A DNA stretch of 10,964 nt from Candidatus Bathyarchaeota archaeon (GCA_030669695.1 DAOVDC010000015.1:1-10964); one strand, 5' to 3'. Counted from the stretch's first letter, positions 1 to 7,710 are shown. Made by a program: numbers and translations. Notes: generated from the letters alone by a model not told the origin.

Positions 1-224
1 TTCGGCGTGAACGTGAACTTTTCAGTGGACGATGGACGTATCGGCTGTATCCGAAGAGGCGACCGACATCTATCAACTCCATAATCGACTGCCCCTGCTT
101 GATGTGCCCTGAAGGTTTTCGATGTGGAGCATGGAGCTCAATTTCACCTAACAAATGCGAAAAATTAACCGAATGGATTCTAGGTCTTATGCAAAATGGA
201 ACGGATCCTTCGGGTGACAGTTGA
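1..224 (+). CDS. Transcription factor E beta subunit (TFE-beta / RPC34 ortholog), 3' end only
   Basis: This is the last 73 codons of a gene that begins before the window; reading starts at base 3 and the stop is TGA at 222-224. The tail carries cysteines spaced C-x2-C-x5-C-x10-C (CPCLMCPEGFRC, then ISPNKC), followed by LTEWI. Human RPC39/RPC6 (POLR3F) has the same cysteine spacing and a matching ISPSNC...TEWL ending. In archaea the ortholog is TFE-beta, which pairs with TFE-alpha, holds a 4Fe-4S cluster in this tail, and helps RNA polymerase open promoters. The gene occurs mainly in TACK archaea, which agrees with the rest of the window. Its stop overlaps the TTG start of the downstream methyltransferase, so the two are probably cotranscribed. 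The winged-helix part lies outside the window, so the call rests on the C-terminal signature alone. Confidence 0.72.
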   Translation, partial: RRERELFSGRWTYRLYPKRRPTSINSIIDCPCLMCPEGFRCGAWSSISPNKCEKLTEWILGLMQNGTDPSGDS

Positions 225-841
225 TTTTGCCGAAGGCGTGGGTTAGAGAACGGAAGAAGGAATACTATTATCGGAAGGCAAAAGAGGAAAAATACCGTTC
301 ACGTGCAACTTACAAACTTCTTCAAGTTGTAAAGAAGTATCGGTTCATCAAGCTTGGTGACGTGGTGGTGGATTTAGGTGCGGCTCCAGGCGGTTGGATA
401 CAAGCATGTCGAAAAATCGTTGGTGACAGCGGCTTTGTTCTAGGAGTTGACCTTGAGCAAATCCAGCCGTTTGATTCATCTAACGTTCGCACCATTGTTG
501 GTGACGTGACAGACCCTCAAACAATCCAGCAAATTAAAGAGTTTTTGCCACATCCAGCTGATGCCGTAGTTTCCGACGTTTCACCGAACGTTTCTGGAGT
601 TTGGGAACTCGATCACGCCAGACAAATCGACCTCGCTCGATATTCTCTACAGATTGCCACTTCCATTCTCAAGCCTAAAGGAAACTTTTTTGCAAAGGTT
701 TTTGAGGGTGACATGCTTAACGACTTTGTGAAAGAGGTCAAACAACATTTCGCATTTGTTAAACTGGTCAAACCAAAAGCTAGCAGAGCGAGAAGTGCAG
801 AACTATATGTTATTGGAATGCGTCTTCGTCAAGCTAGGTAG
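221..841 (+). CDS. rlmE: 23S rRNA 2'-O-methyltransferase, RlmE/FtsJ (RrmJ) family
   Basis: The 206-residue protein matches the bacterial RrmJ in length and plan: a single Rossmann-fold methyltransferase domain with no extra TRAM domain. The SAM-binding motif DLGAAPGGW is at residues 51-59. The family's catalytic K-D-K-E tetrad is complete: Lys32 (in RATYKL), Asp119 (SDVSPN), Lys159 (FAKVFEG) and Glu194 (SAELYVIG). Family members methylate the ribose of a uridine in the A-loop of 23S rRNA (U2552 in E. coli), late in large-subunit assembly. The start is TTG at 221, preceded by GGGTGA a few bases upstream and overlapping the stop of the TFE-beta gene, which suggests translational coupling. It runs convergently into the rhomboid gene with only 28 bases between the stops. 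The family is secure; the exact rRNA target is by homology. Confidence 0.93.
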   Translation: MILPKAWVRERKKEYYYRKAKEEKYRSRATYKLLQVVKKYRFIKLGDVVVDLGAAPGGWIQACRKIVGDSGFVLGVDLEQIQPFDSSNVRTIVGDVTDPQTIQQIKEFLPHPADAVVSDVSPNVSGVWELDHARQIDLARYSLQIATSILKPKGNFFAKVFEGDMLNDFVKEVKQHFAFVKLVKPKASRARSAELYVIGMRLRQAR

Positions 842-869
842 AACTGTTTGTTCTCTGTTGGTCAATTGT

Positions 870-1520
870 TTAGAATGGACCTGGAAGGCTGAAAGAGAAA
901 AACGTTCTAAGCACTAACGTGACAGCGACGTACAGCATAAGTAAAGCCAGTGTGATGAGTAAATTTCTTGCCCATTTTGGGCTCAACGCCATTCCAAACG
1001 GAATCCCAAGGATGAAGCCGATGATGTGGGATGAATAGGCCACATTGCCTCCTACTCCGTAGTAAACGGCGATTACATTATAAACGAAGTATATTATTGC
1101 CACGAGTCCTACGGGTAACATGAACAGCATAGAGAATTTCAGGGGTTTAGTGAGCATCACTACCGCGGTCAGAGTGAAAATGGCTGCGGAAGCCCCTATC
1201 ATGAGGACGTCTGGGCGATAGAAGAGAAGACTTAGTAGAAACGAAGAAATTCCACCGAAAAAGAATACTGCCATTGTCTTATTTGCTCCGACTACATCCT
1301 CCAGCGTGTTTCCAAACACATAAAGGAAGAACATGTTACCGATCAAGTGGGCAAGATCGCCGTGGACAAACAATGCTGTTACAGGAGTCCAAACCTTTCC
1401 TTCGAGAAAGTTGTCCCCGCTGAACATTAGAAATTGTTCCACGATGTTTTGGTTTTCAATGGTCCAAGCGAAGATGCTGACTAGGATGCATAGAAGTATC
1501 AGCAGATAGTTTTTCTTCAT
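870..1520 (-). CDS. Rhomboid-family intramembrane serine protease
   Basis: A 216-residue membrane protein with a hydrophobic first helix (about residues 4-20) and several further membrane segments. Rhomboid landmarks are in order: the L1/TM2 motif HGDLAHLIGNMFF with His53, His58 and Asn62; the nucleophile Ser111 in GASAA (canonical GxSG, here with Ala after Ser); and the general-base His165 in SSHIIGFILG. The Ser/His dyad is therefore present and the protein should be an active protease that cleaves transmembrane substrates. Substrates cannot be deduced. It has the basic six-helix bacterial/archaeal form, possibly with a C-terminal extra helix (residues 187-205). ATG is preceded by a GGTAG-like sequence, and a TATA-like stretch lies about 50 bases upstream. 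It is divergent from the acyl-CoA synthetase gene and shares a 204-base intergenic region with it. Confidence 0.88.
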   Translation of the reverse strand: MKKNYLLILLCILVSIFAWTIENQNIVEQFLMFSGDNFLEGKVWTPVTALFVHGDLAHLIGNMFFLYVFGNTLEDVVGANKTMAVFFFGGISSFLLSLLFYRPDVLMIGASAAIFTLTAVVMLTKPLKFSMLFMLPVGLVAIIYFVYNVIAVYYGVGGNVAYSSHIIGFILGIPFGMALSPKWARNLLITLALLMLYVAVTLVLRTFFSFSLPGPF

Positions 1521-1569
1521 GGTTACTACCGTCTTAGAACGTTGGTACTTACGTCATTTCATAACTTTG

Positions 1570-1586
1570 ATGTTAATAAAAATTTG
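1570..1586 (-). promoter_or_regulatory. Candidate TATA box for the rhomboid gene
   Basis: On the minus strand this reads AAATTTTTATTAACA, an AT-rich TATA-like element about 50-65 bases upstream of the ATG at 1520. With the usual spacing of about 27 bases, transcription would start near 1550 and leave a leader of about 30 nt. This is from sequence inspection only. Confidence 0.4.
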
Positions 1587-1663
1587 TGCAACTGAGTTTT
1601 CATCGTTTTTTCTAGCTTTTACACTATTCCATTACAGGCAAAATAACTCCAATCTTAATGATA

Positions 1664-1681
1664 GTAAACTTATTTAATAAG
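1664..1681 (+). promoter_or_regulatory. Candidate BRE/TATA promoter of the acyl-CoA synthetase gene
   Basis: The sequence GTAAACTTATTTAATAAG fits an archaeal promoter: a short purine-rich BRE-like part followed by an AT-rich TATA-like core (TATTTAATAA, 1671-1680). A start site about 27 bases downstream would fall near 1700-1706, giving a leader of about 20 nt that contains the ribosome binding site GAGGGTG (1711-1717), 7 bases before the ATG at 1725. Confidence 0.5.
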
Positions 1682-1724
1682 AGACTTTAACGTTCATAAC
1701 TCCTTAAAAAGAGGGTGCGTAACA

Positions 1725-3632
1725 ATGGAAGGCTCAAAGCGAATGCAGTATCCGCCTCATCTGAAGTGGATGTTAGATCGAGCGTTAAACGATCCTGAAG
1801 GTTTCTGGGGTGAGGTTGCTGAAGAGCTTCACTGGTTTAAGCCTTGGGATAAAGTGTTTGAGTGGAAGTATCCTTTTTTCACTTGGTTTAAAGGCGGAGT
1901 GACCAACCTCTCTTACAACTGCGTTGATTATCATGTAAAACGGGGAGGAGGAAATCGAGCGGCCATAATATGGGAAACCGGAGAAAACCAGCCCGCCAGA
2001 GTTTTAACATATAATCAGCTGCTCTTCGATGTGAAAAGGCTTGCAGCATCGTTGAAAGCGTTAGACGTGAAGAAGGGTGACAGGGTGACTATCTACATGC
2101 CGATGGTTCCCGAAGCCATCACCGCTATGTTAGCCACCACCAGAATAGGCGCCATACACTCAGTTGTTTTCGGAGGGTTTGGATATGGGGCCTTAGCCGA
2201 CAGAATAACAGACGCAGATTCGGATATAGTCATCACCGCGGATATAGGACATAGAAGAGGCAAAGTGGTTAAACTGAAAGAGGTAGTAGACGAGGCTCTG
2301 AAAGTGCCCAACAAAGTTAGGAAAGTAATCGTTCTGAAGAGAGGGGAGAAAGAGCCTCCGATGACGCCGAAGAGAGACATGTACTGGGAAGAGGCGCTTG
2401 ACAAGGGTAAGGGAATAAGTGCAGAAGCAGCTAAGATGCGAGCTGACGAGTTGGCTTTCATACTTTATACGTCTGGAACCATGGCTAAGCCTAAGGGCAC
2501 GGTTCAGCCCCACGGAAGCTATCAAGTTTACATATATGCTATGGGCAAATGGATGTACGACATGAAAGAAACCGACGTATGGTGGTCCACCTCAGATATA
2601 GGTTGGATAGTAGGCCACAGCTACGTTGTCTACGCGCCCTTACTCTTCGGCTGTTCTACAATCATGTTTGAAGGAGTCCCAGACTATCCAGCTCCAGACA
2701 TATGGTGGAAGGTAGTAGAAAAAAATCGGGTAACACAAATATGGATATCCCCCACAGGTGCCAGAGCGTTGATGAGACACGGAGATGAATGGCCTAAAAA
2801 ACATGATCTAAGCTCAATAAGACTGGTGGCCTGCGCAGGTGAAGTTCTGAACCCTCCTGCATGGGAGTGGCTCCAGAAAACAGTGTTTGAAGACAGAGTG
2901 CCAGTAATCGACCATATGTGGCAAACCGAGAGCAGTGGACCCATGGTGGGGAATCCCTATGGAATCACAATGCTCCCTATAAAACCTGGATCAGCAACAA
3001 TTCCTCTGCCCGGCATCGACGGCGACATCGTTGATGACAACGGTAAATCACTACCTGTCGGAGTTAAAGGCAATTTCGTTTGCAGAAAACCCTTCCCGGG
3101 CATGACGCCATCCATCTGGAGAAACAAAGAAAGATACGCGGAAGACTATTGGAATAAAATACCGAGATGCTTTTACACGGGCGACGGAGCCGTAAAAGAC
3201 GAGGACGGATACATATGGTTCGTCGGCAGAGTTGACGAAGTAATCAAAATAGCAGCTCACAGAATTGGAACCATAGAAATCGAAAGCGCGTTGCTGGCCC
3301 ATCCAGCCGTCGCCGAAGCAGCGGTCGTAGGGAAACCAGACCCGGTAAGAGGGCAAGTGGCGTGTGCATTCGTGGTTTTGAAAGGAAACTATACACCTAC
3401 TAGTCAGCTAAAAGAAGAGCTCAGGCAGGTCGTGAGGAAGATTCTGGGACCCATAATAGTAATCAGTGACATCTTATTCGTCAGCAAAGTTCCAAAAACC
3501 AGAAGTGGCAAAATAATGAGAAGGCTTATGAAGGCTGTATTAACTGGACAACCACTCGGAGACGTTTCTACAATAGAAGACAAAGGCTCGATTGATGAAA
3601 TCAAAAAAGCCACAAAAGGACTTAGAAAATAG
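1725..3632 (+). CDS. acs: AMP-forming acetyl-CoA synthetase-type acyl-CoA ligase
   Basis: A 635-residue enzyme of the ANL superfamily, full length for the family. It activates a short carboxylic acid with ATP to an acyl-adenylate and passes the acyl group to CoA. Visible motifs: phosphate loop YTSGTMAKPKG (248-258); substrate-pocket segment WWSTSDIGWIVGHS (286-299); adenine/AMP motif MWQTE (398-402); ribose-binding TGDG (485-488) followed by the hinge region and GRVDEVIKIAAHRIGTIEIE; and the C-terminal catalytic lysine Lys596 in PKTRSGKIMRR, the residue acetylated in regulated Acs enzymes. Trp399 occupies the position of Trp414 in Salmonella Acs, which limits the pocket to small acids. The usual Val-Thr pair of acetate enzymes is Ile295-Val296 here, so propionate or hydroxy-acid activity is possible. 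It has its own promoter and sits just upstream of NagA, whose reaction releases acetate. Confidence 0.88.
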   Translation: MEGSKRMQYPPHLKWMLDRALNDPEGFWGEVAEELHWFKPWDKVFEWKYPFFTWFKGGVTNLSYNCVDYHVKRGGGNRAAIIWETGENQPARVLTYNQLLFDVKRLAASLKALDVKKGDRVTIYMPMVPEAITAMLATTRIGAIHSVVFGGFGYGALADRITDADSDIVITADIGHRRGKVVKLKEVVDEALKVPNKVRKVIVLKRGEKEPPMTPKRDMYWEEALDKGKGISAEAAKMRADELAFILYTSGTMAKPKGTVQPHGSYQVYIYAMGKWMYDMKETDVWWSTSDIGWIVGHSYVVYAPLLFGCSTIMFEGVPDYPAPDIWWKVVEKNRVTQIWISPTGARALMRHGDEWPKKHDLSSIRLVACAGEVLNPPAWEWLQKTVFEDRVPVIDHMWQTESSGPMVGNPYGITMLPIKPGSATIPLPGIDGDIVDDNGKSLPVGVKGNFVCRKPFPGMTPSIWRNKERYAEDYWNKIPRCFYTGDGAVKDEDGYIWFVGRVDEVIKIAAHRIGTIEIESALLAHPAVAEAAVVGKPDPVRGQVACAFVVLKGNYTPTSQLKEELRQVVRKILGPIIVISDILFVSKVPKTRSGKIMRRLMKAVLTGQPLGDVSTIEDKGSIDEIKKATKGLRK

Positions 3633-3708
3633 AAAGACACACGCACATCGAACACATAAACTAACATTTTCGAGTTATCTTTTATTCACTGAGCCCTCTA
3701 TTATTGTT

Positions 3709-3715
3709 AGGTGGT
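3709..3715 (+). promoter_or_regulatory. Ribosome binding site that sets the sugar kinase start
   Basis: AGGTGGT is a near match to the anti-Shine-Dalgarno complement AGGTGAT. It lies 6 bases before TTG at 3722, in frame with the kinase. The alternative TTG at 3704 would have this site inside the coding region, so 3722 is preferred. A TTTTATT stretch at about 3680-3686 may be the TATA element, implying a very short leader. Confidence 0.55.
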
Positions 3716-3721
3716 CTAATC

Positions 3722-4834
3722 TTGAAGGTGAAGACTTCGCTTTCGCAATGCATAGAGGATTTACTCCATTTCTTGGAACGGTTAAAGCCACCGAGAGAAT
3801 TCAATGTAGTGGTGATGCCTGACTTTTTCTTGGACCGCCTAGTAACCTACGAAGGAGATGTTAAACGTCTTTCCAAAGCCATCACTGAGGTTGCAGGACG
3901 TAAGGGAGGAAGCCTTCACGGAATCAAACAAAAGGAGTTGAGGGGTGGAAATGCAGCGAACACAGCCGCTGCCCTAGCCACTTTGGGTGCAAAGGTTCAT
4001 CCAATCATCGACACGAGTCCACTCGGACTTCAGCTACTGAAATATTATCTGGAGCCCCTTGGAGTAGACCTCTCCCACGTGAAAACACGTGGCACGATAG
4101 CGCTTACCACCGCCTTTGAGCTCATTCATCGAGGCGAAAGAGTCAACGTGATGATGAGCGATCTTGGATCTCTAGTAGAATTCGGCTTAGACGATTTCAC
4201 CTCTGAGGATTTCCAGCTGTTGCATGAAGCTGACTATGTTTGCGTATTTAATTGGGCGGCAACCAGACCTTGGGGAACTGAGTTGGCTGAAAGAGTTTTT
4301 AGCCTTGTCAAAAAGGAAGGAAAGGGAAAAACGTACTACGACACTTCCGATCCAGGTCCGAAGAAAGAGGATGTCCCAAAGCTTGTGAAAAGAGTTCTTT
4401 CAGGTAATCTTGTCGACATATTCAGTGTCAATGAGAACGAGGTTTTTTGCTACGCGTCACAACTGGGCAAGGAAGCAAATAGTCTTCGAAAAGCTTTAGA
4501 ACCCGACGAATTGGCAAAGGAGAGCGCAAGAATCTTAGCGAGAAAACTTTCAGCTCGGATTGATCTTCACACCACCAGCTTCGCTGGATCATTCACCAGT
4601 AAAACCGAGGTTATCGTGCCCGCCTTCAATGTTCCAGTTTTAAGGGCTACAGGGGCGGGGGACGCTTGGAATGCGGGAAACATTTTTGGTGATGCTCTTG
4701 GTCTTCCAGATTCTCGGAGGCTAACTCTGGCAAACGCCGTTGCCGCGTACTATATTTCAAGTCCTACTGCGGAGCATCCCACGTTGCCCAACCTCTTGGA
4801 GTTTTGCTCTGCAGTCATCGGCGAGGAGACTTGA
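3722..4834 (+). CDS. PfkB/ribokinase-family carbohydrate kinase
   Basis: A soluble sugar kinase of 370 residues from TTG 3722 (376 from TTG 3704; numbers here count from 3704). PfkB landmarks: the N-terminal GGNAANTAAALATLG (81-95), which shapes the sugar site; the NENE motif at 243-246, which helps bind Mg and phosphate; and the second PfkB signature ATGAGDAWNAG, whose Asp320 is the expected catalytic base with the GAG anion hole. A conserved Asp sits in the first strand (PDFFLDR). The family phosphorylates sugars, sugar phosphates or nucleosides. The substrate is not readable from motifs, but the next gene, NagA, follows directly with no gap. Phosphorylation of N-acetylglucosamine or a related amino sugar is therefore the best guess from context. 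ATP rather than ADP use is typical of this family. It could instead act on another sugar that shares the pathway. Confidence 0.85.
   Translation: MKVKTSLSQCIEDLLHFLERLKPPREFNVVVMPDFFLDRLVTYEGDVKRLSKAITEVAGRKGGSLHGIKQKELRGGNAANTAAALATLGAKVHPIIDTSPLGLQLLKYYLEPLGVDLSHVKTRGTIALTTAFELIHRGERVNVMMSDLGSLVEFGLDDFTSEDFQLLHEADYVCVFNWAATRPWGTELAERVFSLVKKEGKGKTYYDTSDPGPKKEDVPKLVKRVLSGNLVDIFSVNENEVFCYASQLGKEANSLRKALEPDELAKESARILARKLSARIDLHTTSFAGSFTSKTEVIVPAFNVPVLRATGAGDAWNAGNIFGDALGLPDSRRLTLANAVAAYYISSPTAEHPTLPNLLEFCSAVIGEET
4823..4828 (+). promoter_or_regulatory. Ribosome binding site for nagA inside the kinase 3' end
   Basis: GAGGAG lies within the last codons of the kinase gene, 6 bases before the nagA ATG. 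The stop TGA (4832-4834) abuts this ATG, which supports a single bicistronic message with coupled translation. Confidence 0.6.
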
Positions 4835-6013
4835 ATGGAAGAAATCAGCGTGATTAAGAATGGTACTGTGATAACGCCTTTTAGAATGATAAAGAATGGA
4901 GTGGCTGTTTTTAAGGATGGAAGAATCATAACGGTTGGTCAGGAAAAAGACGTAGAAACACCGAAAGAGGCTAAAGTAATAGACGCCTCTGGCGGAATAG
5001 TGGCACCAGGTTTTATCGACATTCACATTCATGGCGGTAAGGGCAGCGACGTTATGGACGCCTCCTACAAGGCAATCAACAAGCTAGCAAGATTTGAGGC
5101 AAGTCATGGAACCACCGCCTTTCTTGCAACCACCATCTCCGCGGCACATAATGATCTATTAAACGCAGCTAAGACGGTGAATGTATCAATGGAAAAAGGA
5201 ACAGATGGCGCGGAGGTTCTTGGAATACACTTGGAAGGCCCATATATCAATCCTAAAAAATGTGGTGGGCAAGACTCAAAGTATATTCGACCCCCATCCG
5301 TAGATGAATTTAGGGAAATATTGAAGGCATCAAATTACGCTGTAAGGCTTGTAACATTGGCCCCCGAAGTTGAGGGCGCCAAAAAGCTGATAGTTGAGCT
5401 TCGAGACTTGGGGATGACAGCTTCGATTGGACATTCTAACGCGACGTACAGCGAAGTTGTAGACGCGATTAAGCATGGCATCAGCCACGCAACTCATGCT
5501 TTTAACAGAATGCGAGGCTTTGATCATAGAGAGCCCGGAGTGGTGGGCGCTGTTCTCATTCACGACGAATTGACGGCGGAGCTGATTTGCGACCGTGTAC
5601 ACGTGCATCCAGCTGCAATGAAATTGTTGACAAAAGTCAAGGGTTCGAGTAGGGTTGTTTTGGTGACAGACGCCGTACGAGCCGCGGGCATGCCTGACGG
5701 AAAATATAAGCTTGGCGAACGGAATGTTGTCGTGGAAAATGGTGTCTCCAGATTGGAGTCAGGCGGGCTTGCTGGAAGCACTCTGACGATGGATAAGGCT
5801 GTGAGAAACATGGTAAATCTTGTCGGCGCGTCGCTGCAAGAAGCAGTGATGATGGCAACAATAAACCCCGCGAAAGTTGTAGGTGTGGACGATAGGAAAG
5901 GAAGCTTGGAACATGGTAAGGATGCTGGTTTTGTCATATTAGATAGAGACCTCAACGTTTGTTCAACTATTGTCAGAGGAAAAATGGTTCATCGAAAAAC
6001 TATAAATGATTAA
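4835..6013 (+). CDS. nagA: N-acetylglucosamine-6-phosphate deacetylase (NagA)
   Basis: A 392-residue amidohydrolase of normal NagA length. It hydrolyses GlcNAc-6-phosphate to glucosamine-6-phosphate and acetate in the cytoplasm. Motifs in order: GFIDIHIHG with His64 and His66; HLEGPYINPKKCGGQD with metal ligand Glu134; IGHSNAT with His200; HATHAFNRM with His221; CDRVHVHP with His256; and LVTDAV with catalytic Asp279. These correspond to Glu131, His195, His216, His251 and Asp273 of the E. coli enzyme. Where many bacterial NagA have a GAH, this one has CGGQD at 143-147. The small beta-domain is formed by the N- and C-terminal ends (VIKNGTVIT; KDAGFVILD...IVRGKMVH). The gene abuts the upstream sugar kinase and the pair is followed by a T-rich terminator, so they form a two-gene operon. 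No deaminase (NagB) or transporter is in the window. Confidence 0.93.
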   Translation: MEEISVIKNGTVITPFRMIKNGVAVFKDGRIITVGQEKDVETPKEAKVIDASGGIVAPGFIDIHIHGGKGSDVMDASYKAINKLARFEASHGTTAFLATTISAAHNDLLNAAKTVNVSMEKGTDGAEVLGIHLEGPYINPKKCGGQDSKYIRPPSVDEFREILKASNYAVRLVTLAPEVEGAKKLIVELRDLGMTASIGHSNATYSEVVDAIKHGISHATHAFNRMRGFDHREPGVVGAVLIHDELTAELICDRVHVHPAAMKLLTKVKGSSRVVLVTDAVRAAGMPDGKYKLGERNVVVENGVSRLESGGLAGSTLTMDKAVRNMVNLVGASLQEAVMMATINPAKVVGVDDRKGSLEHGKDAGFVILDRDLNVCSTIVRGKMVHRKTIND

Positions 6014-6040
6014 ACTTGACTATAGTTCAGTATGAATTAA

Positions 6041-6073
6041 GTTTTTTACATAAGATTCTCTTTTATTTATTTC
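6041..6073 (+). terminator. T-rich archaeal terminator after the kinase-nagA operon
   Basis: About 30 bases after the nagA stop there is a run of six T (6042-6047) followed by TTTTATTTATTT (6061-6072). Archaeal RNA polymerase terminates at T-rich tracts without needing a hairpin. None of the flanking bases form a strong stem. Confidence 0.5.
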
Positions 6074-6277
6074 ATGCATGCATTAAGATACACATTATTT
6101 TTGTAGGTTTAGCAGAGAATGATGTCAATGTTAATGGTAAGAACCTGTAAAACTAATCCATGTGTGGCATGCAGTTCCTCTAGCTTTGAACTGATGATGC
6201 CGCTGAGAGTTAAAACTATGGGTATGAAAATACACTTGAAAAGAAGAAAGGAAACAGAAGATGAAACATGATTTTGA

Positions 6278-6439
6278 GGTCAAGTAGAAAAGAAACTAAG
6301 AAAAGGTATTGCAAGAGGCATTGGCAAAGTGATAAAGAAAATGAAACTAACCAATGTCGAAGTCTACGTCACTACTGATGATGAAGTAGCACTGTACAGA
6401 AAATAGTTCAACCTCTATGATTCTCCTCACTTCTTTTGA
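6278..6439 (+). pseudogene. Decayed C-terminal fragment of a GNAT-type N-acetyltransferase
   Basis: The frame that includes 6296-6406 reads LRKGIARGIGKVIKKMK, then NVEVYVTTDDEVALYRK, a TAG stop at 6404-6406, then FNLYDSPHFF before TGA at 6437. This resembles the second half of a GNAT domain. RGIGK matches the acetyl-CoA pyrophosphate-binding R/Q-x-x-G-x-G/A loop. The beta-strand plus 'DDEVALYRK.F.LYD' matches the closing motif usually seen as N-x-x-A-x-x-x-Y-x-k-x-G-F. The in-frame stop falls where the Gly of KxGF is expected. Upstream, an ATG at 6261 begins MKHDFEV in another frame that ends at a TAG, as if one frameshift had occurred. No N-terminal half is recognisable. The family call is by motif shape only and could be coincidence. 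Confidence 0.38.
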
Positions 6440-6456
6440 TTTTTGACACATGCTTT

Positions 6457-7686
6457 TTACTGGACTTTGGCTTTGTGCTCTTTGCCTCCAAGCTCTGTAC
6501 ATACCAGAAACTTCAAAGCGTCTTCTTCGGTCATCTGAGGAGCCTGTGCTTGTGCACGTTTTATCTTTGTTTCAAGTTCTTCTATTCCGAGCGATCGCAC
6601 AAACTCCTTGATGACCGCAAGTTTGTCGAATTTTGCCCTACTCCAATTGCACATTAAATACTTCCGTTCAACTTCGTCGACATCGTATTCTTTCCCTAAT
6701 ATAGGACGCCCCTTCAAGAACTGCTTTGTATCCGGTTCAAGTGGAGAACGGTCTAATTCAGCGTCGAAGGCTTTTCTCACACAACCGGGCCAGACACTTT
6801 CTTTTCGTAATCCTACTCTCTCGGCTGAGTTCTTGATGATGCGCCAAATGCTTGAGATCGCCATTCTACCTCCGAAAGGTACGTTTCTGCCTTCAGATGC
6901 AAACAATGGGCTACTTGGTGCCAGTTCTTTCACTTTCTTACCTTGTTCTCTCATTTTTTTGATTTTTCTCTTCCTATCGTTCAGATATGCACTCAAGGCT
7001 TCACACGCCTCAGCTCCGAAAAAGGCGTAGTAGGCTTCAGGCAAAAGTTTTCCAGCAATATCGGAAGTAACATGAACTCGAACAGGGATTTTGTTACTTG
7101 CAATCTGTTCTTGGACATGCCCATAGTTGAGATTTCTTAAGGATGAAATCCCAAGTCCACTTTGATACATGCATAGGATTACAGCTCGATCTCTCAGTGA
7201 GTAAGCATAGTTCGCTATGGCGTAAACTTGTTCTTTGGTTGGAATAACCTCAATTTTCTTTACAACTCTAGGAATAGTGTCCAAATGTAAAGAGATGCCG
7301 TTTGCTCTAAGAAAGGATGTTAGGCAGGCTCTAGCGTGCCTTGCACCTTCGCGCTTGCCAGAATTCATCATCTCACTCACAAATTTTTGTGCGACCTCTC
7401 GGATCTCTGAACTTGCAGGAGCTAATTCTTCCAGCTGTTTTCCTGTTTGTTCTCTGAGTGCTGATGCAACCAACTCGCTTGGGCTTTTGTCGTAATATTC
7501 GGTAAACTTGTATAGAGTCCTAAGGAAAACAGGTATAGTTGCTCTCCACCCTGCCTTCTCCTTCAATTTCGACATCCACTTTTGAACACTGGCATCTTTC
7601 AGTATGGGCTCAAAAACCTTTGGAGCACTGACGAAATAGCCACGGTTACTTCTCTTGCGCCAGTCTTTCTGCATTTTGATATCCAT
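6457..7686 (-). CDS. Archaeal tyrosine recombinase/integrase with degenerate catalytic residues
   Basis: A recombinase-like protein of 409 residues from ATG 7686; a longer frame with ATG at 7746 gives 429, and numbers here use that frame. The N-terminal SAM-like core-binding region is about 43-155. The catalytic domain starts near IPTKEQVYAIANYAYSLRDRAVI (168-190). SGLGISSLRNLNYGHV (196-211) is the Arg-I box, but Arg is Gly199. WPGCVRKAFDAEL (319-331) is the HxxR box with Gly321 in place of His and Arg324 kept. LKGRPILGKEYD (344-355) is the usual GH...Y region with Arg347 in place of His and Tyr354 as the likely nucleophile. The fold is convincing but the active site appears largely lost, so it may be inactive or domesticated. 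The TATA-like element lies within the first 20 codons of the long frame, which favours the shorter start. No tRNA or att repeats were seen nearby. Confidence 0.78.
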   Translation of the reverse strand: MDIKMQKDWRKRSNRGYFVSAPKVFEPILKDASVQKWMSKLKEKAGWRATIPVFLRTLYKFTEYYDKSPSELVASALREQTGKQLEELAPASSEIREVAQKFVSEMMNSGKREGARHARACLTSFLRANGISLHLDTIPRVVKKIEVIPTKEQVYAIANYAYSLRDRAVILCMYQSGLGISSLRNLNYGHVQEQIASNKIPVRVHVTSDIAGKLLPEAYYAFFGAEACEALSAYLNDRKRKIKKMREQGKKVKELAPSSPLFASEGRNVPFGGRMAISSIWRIIKNSAERVGLRKESVWPGCVRKAFDAELDRSPLEPDTKQFLKGRPILGKEYDVDEVERKYLMCNWSRAKFDKLAVIKEFVRSLGIEELETKIKRAQAQAPQMTEEDALKFLVCTELGGKEHKAKVQ

Positions 7687-7710
7687 GAGGTAAACTGTTC
7701 TCTGGTGGAA

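Larger units (their letters stand above)
6014..6456. other. Noncoding stretch between nagA and the recombinase gene
   Basis: These 443 bases hold the terminator, a perfect 10-base palindrome ATGCATGCAT at 6074-6083, and an acetyltransferase-like remnant (described separately). A 50-codon reading frame at 6119-6271 starts with two ATG codons but has no good ribosome binding site and no recognisable similarity, so it is not called as a gene. No tRNA or CRISPR repeats were seen. Confidence 0.5.

Noticed and set aside
3592..3822. Plus-strand frame bridging the acyl-CoA ligase end and the kinase start.
   Set aside because: It overlaps both genes in another frame and has no recognisable features.
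6189..6204. Possible C box (TGATGA) followed by CTGA in the noncoding stretch after nagA.
   Set aside because: Only 5 bases separate the boxes, too few for a guide, and no C'/D pair follows.
6119..6271. 50-residue frame with a CxxxxxCxxC-like cluster near its start.
   Set aside because: No ribosome binding site, low-complexity Met/Ser/Lys-rich product and no family resemblance.
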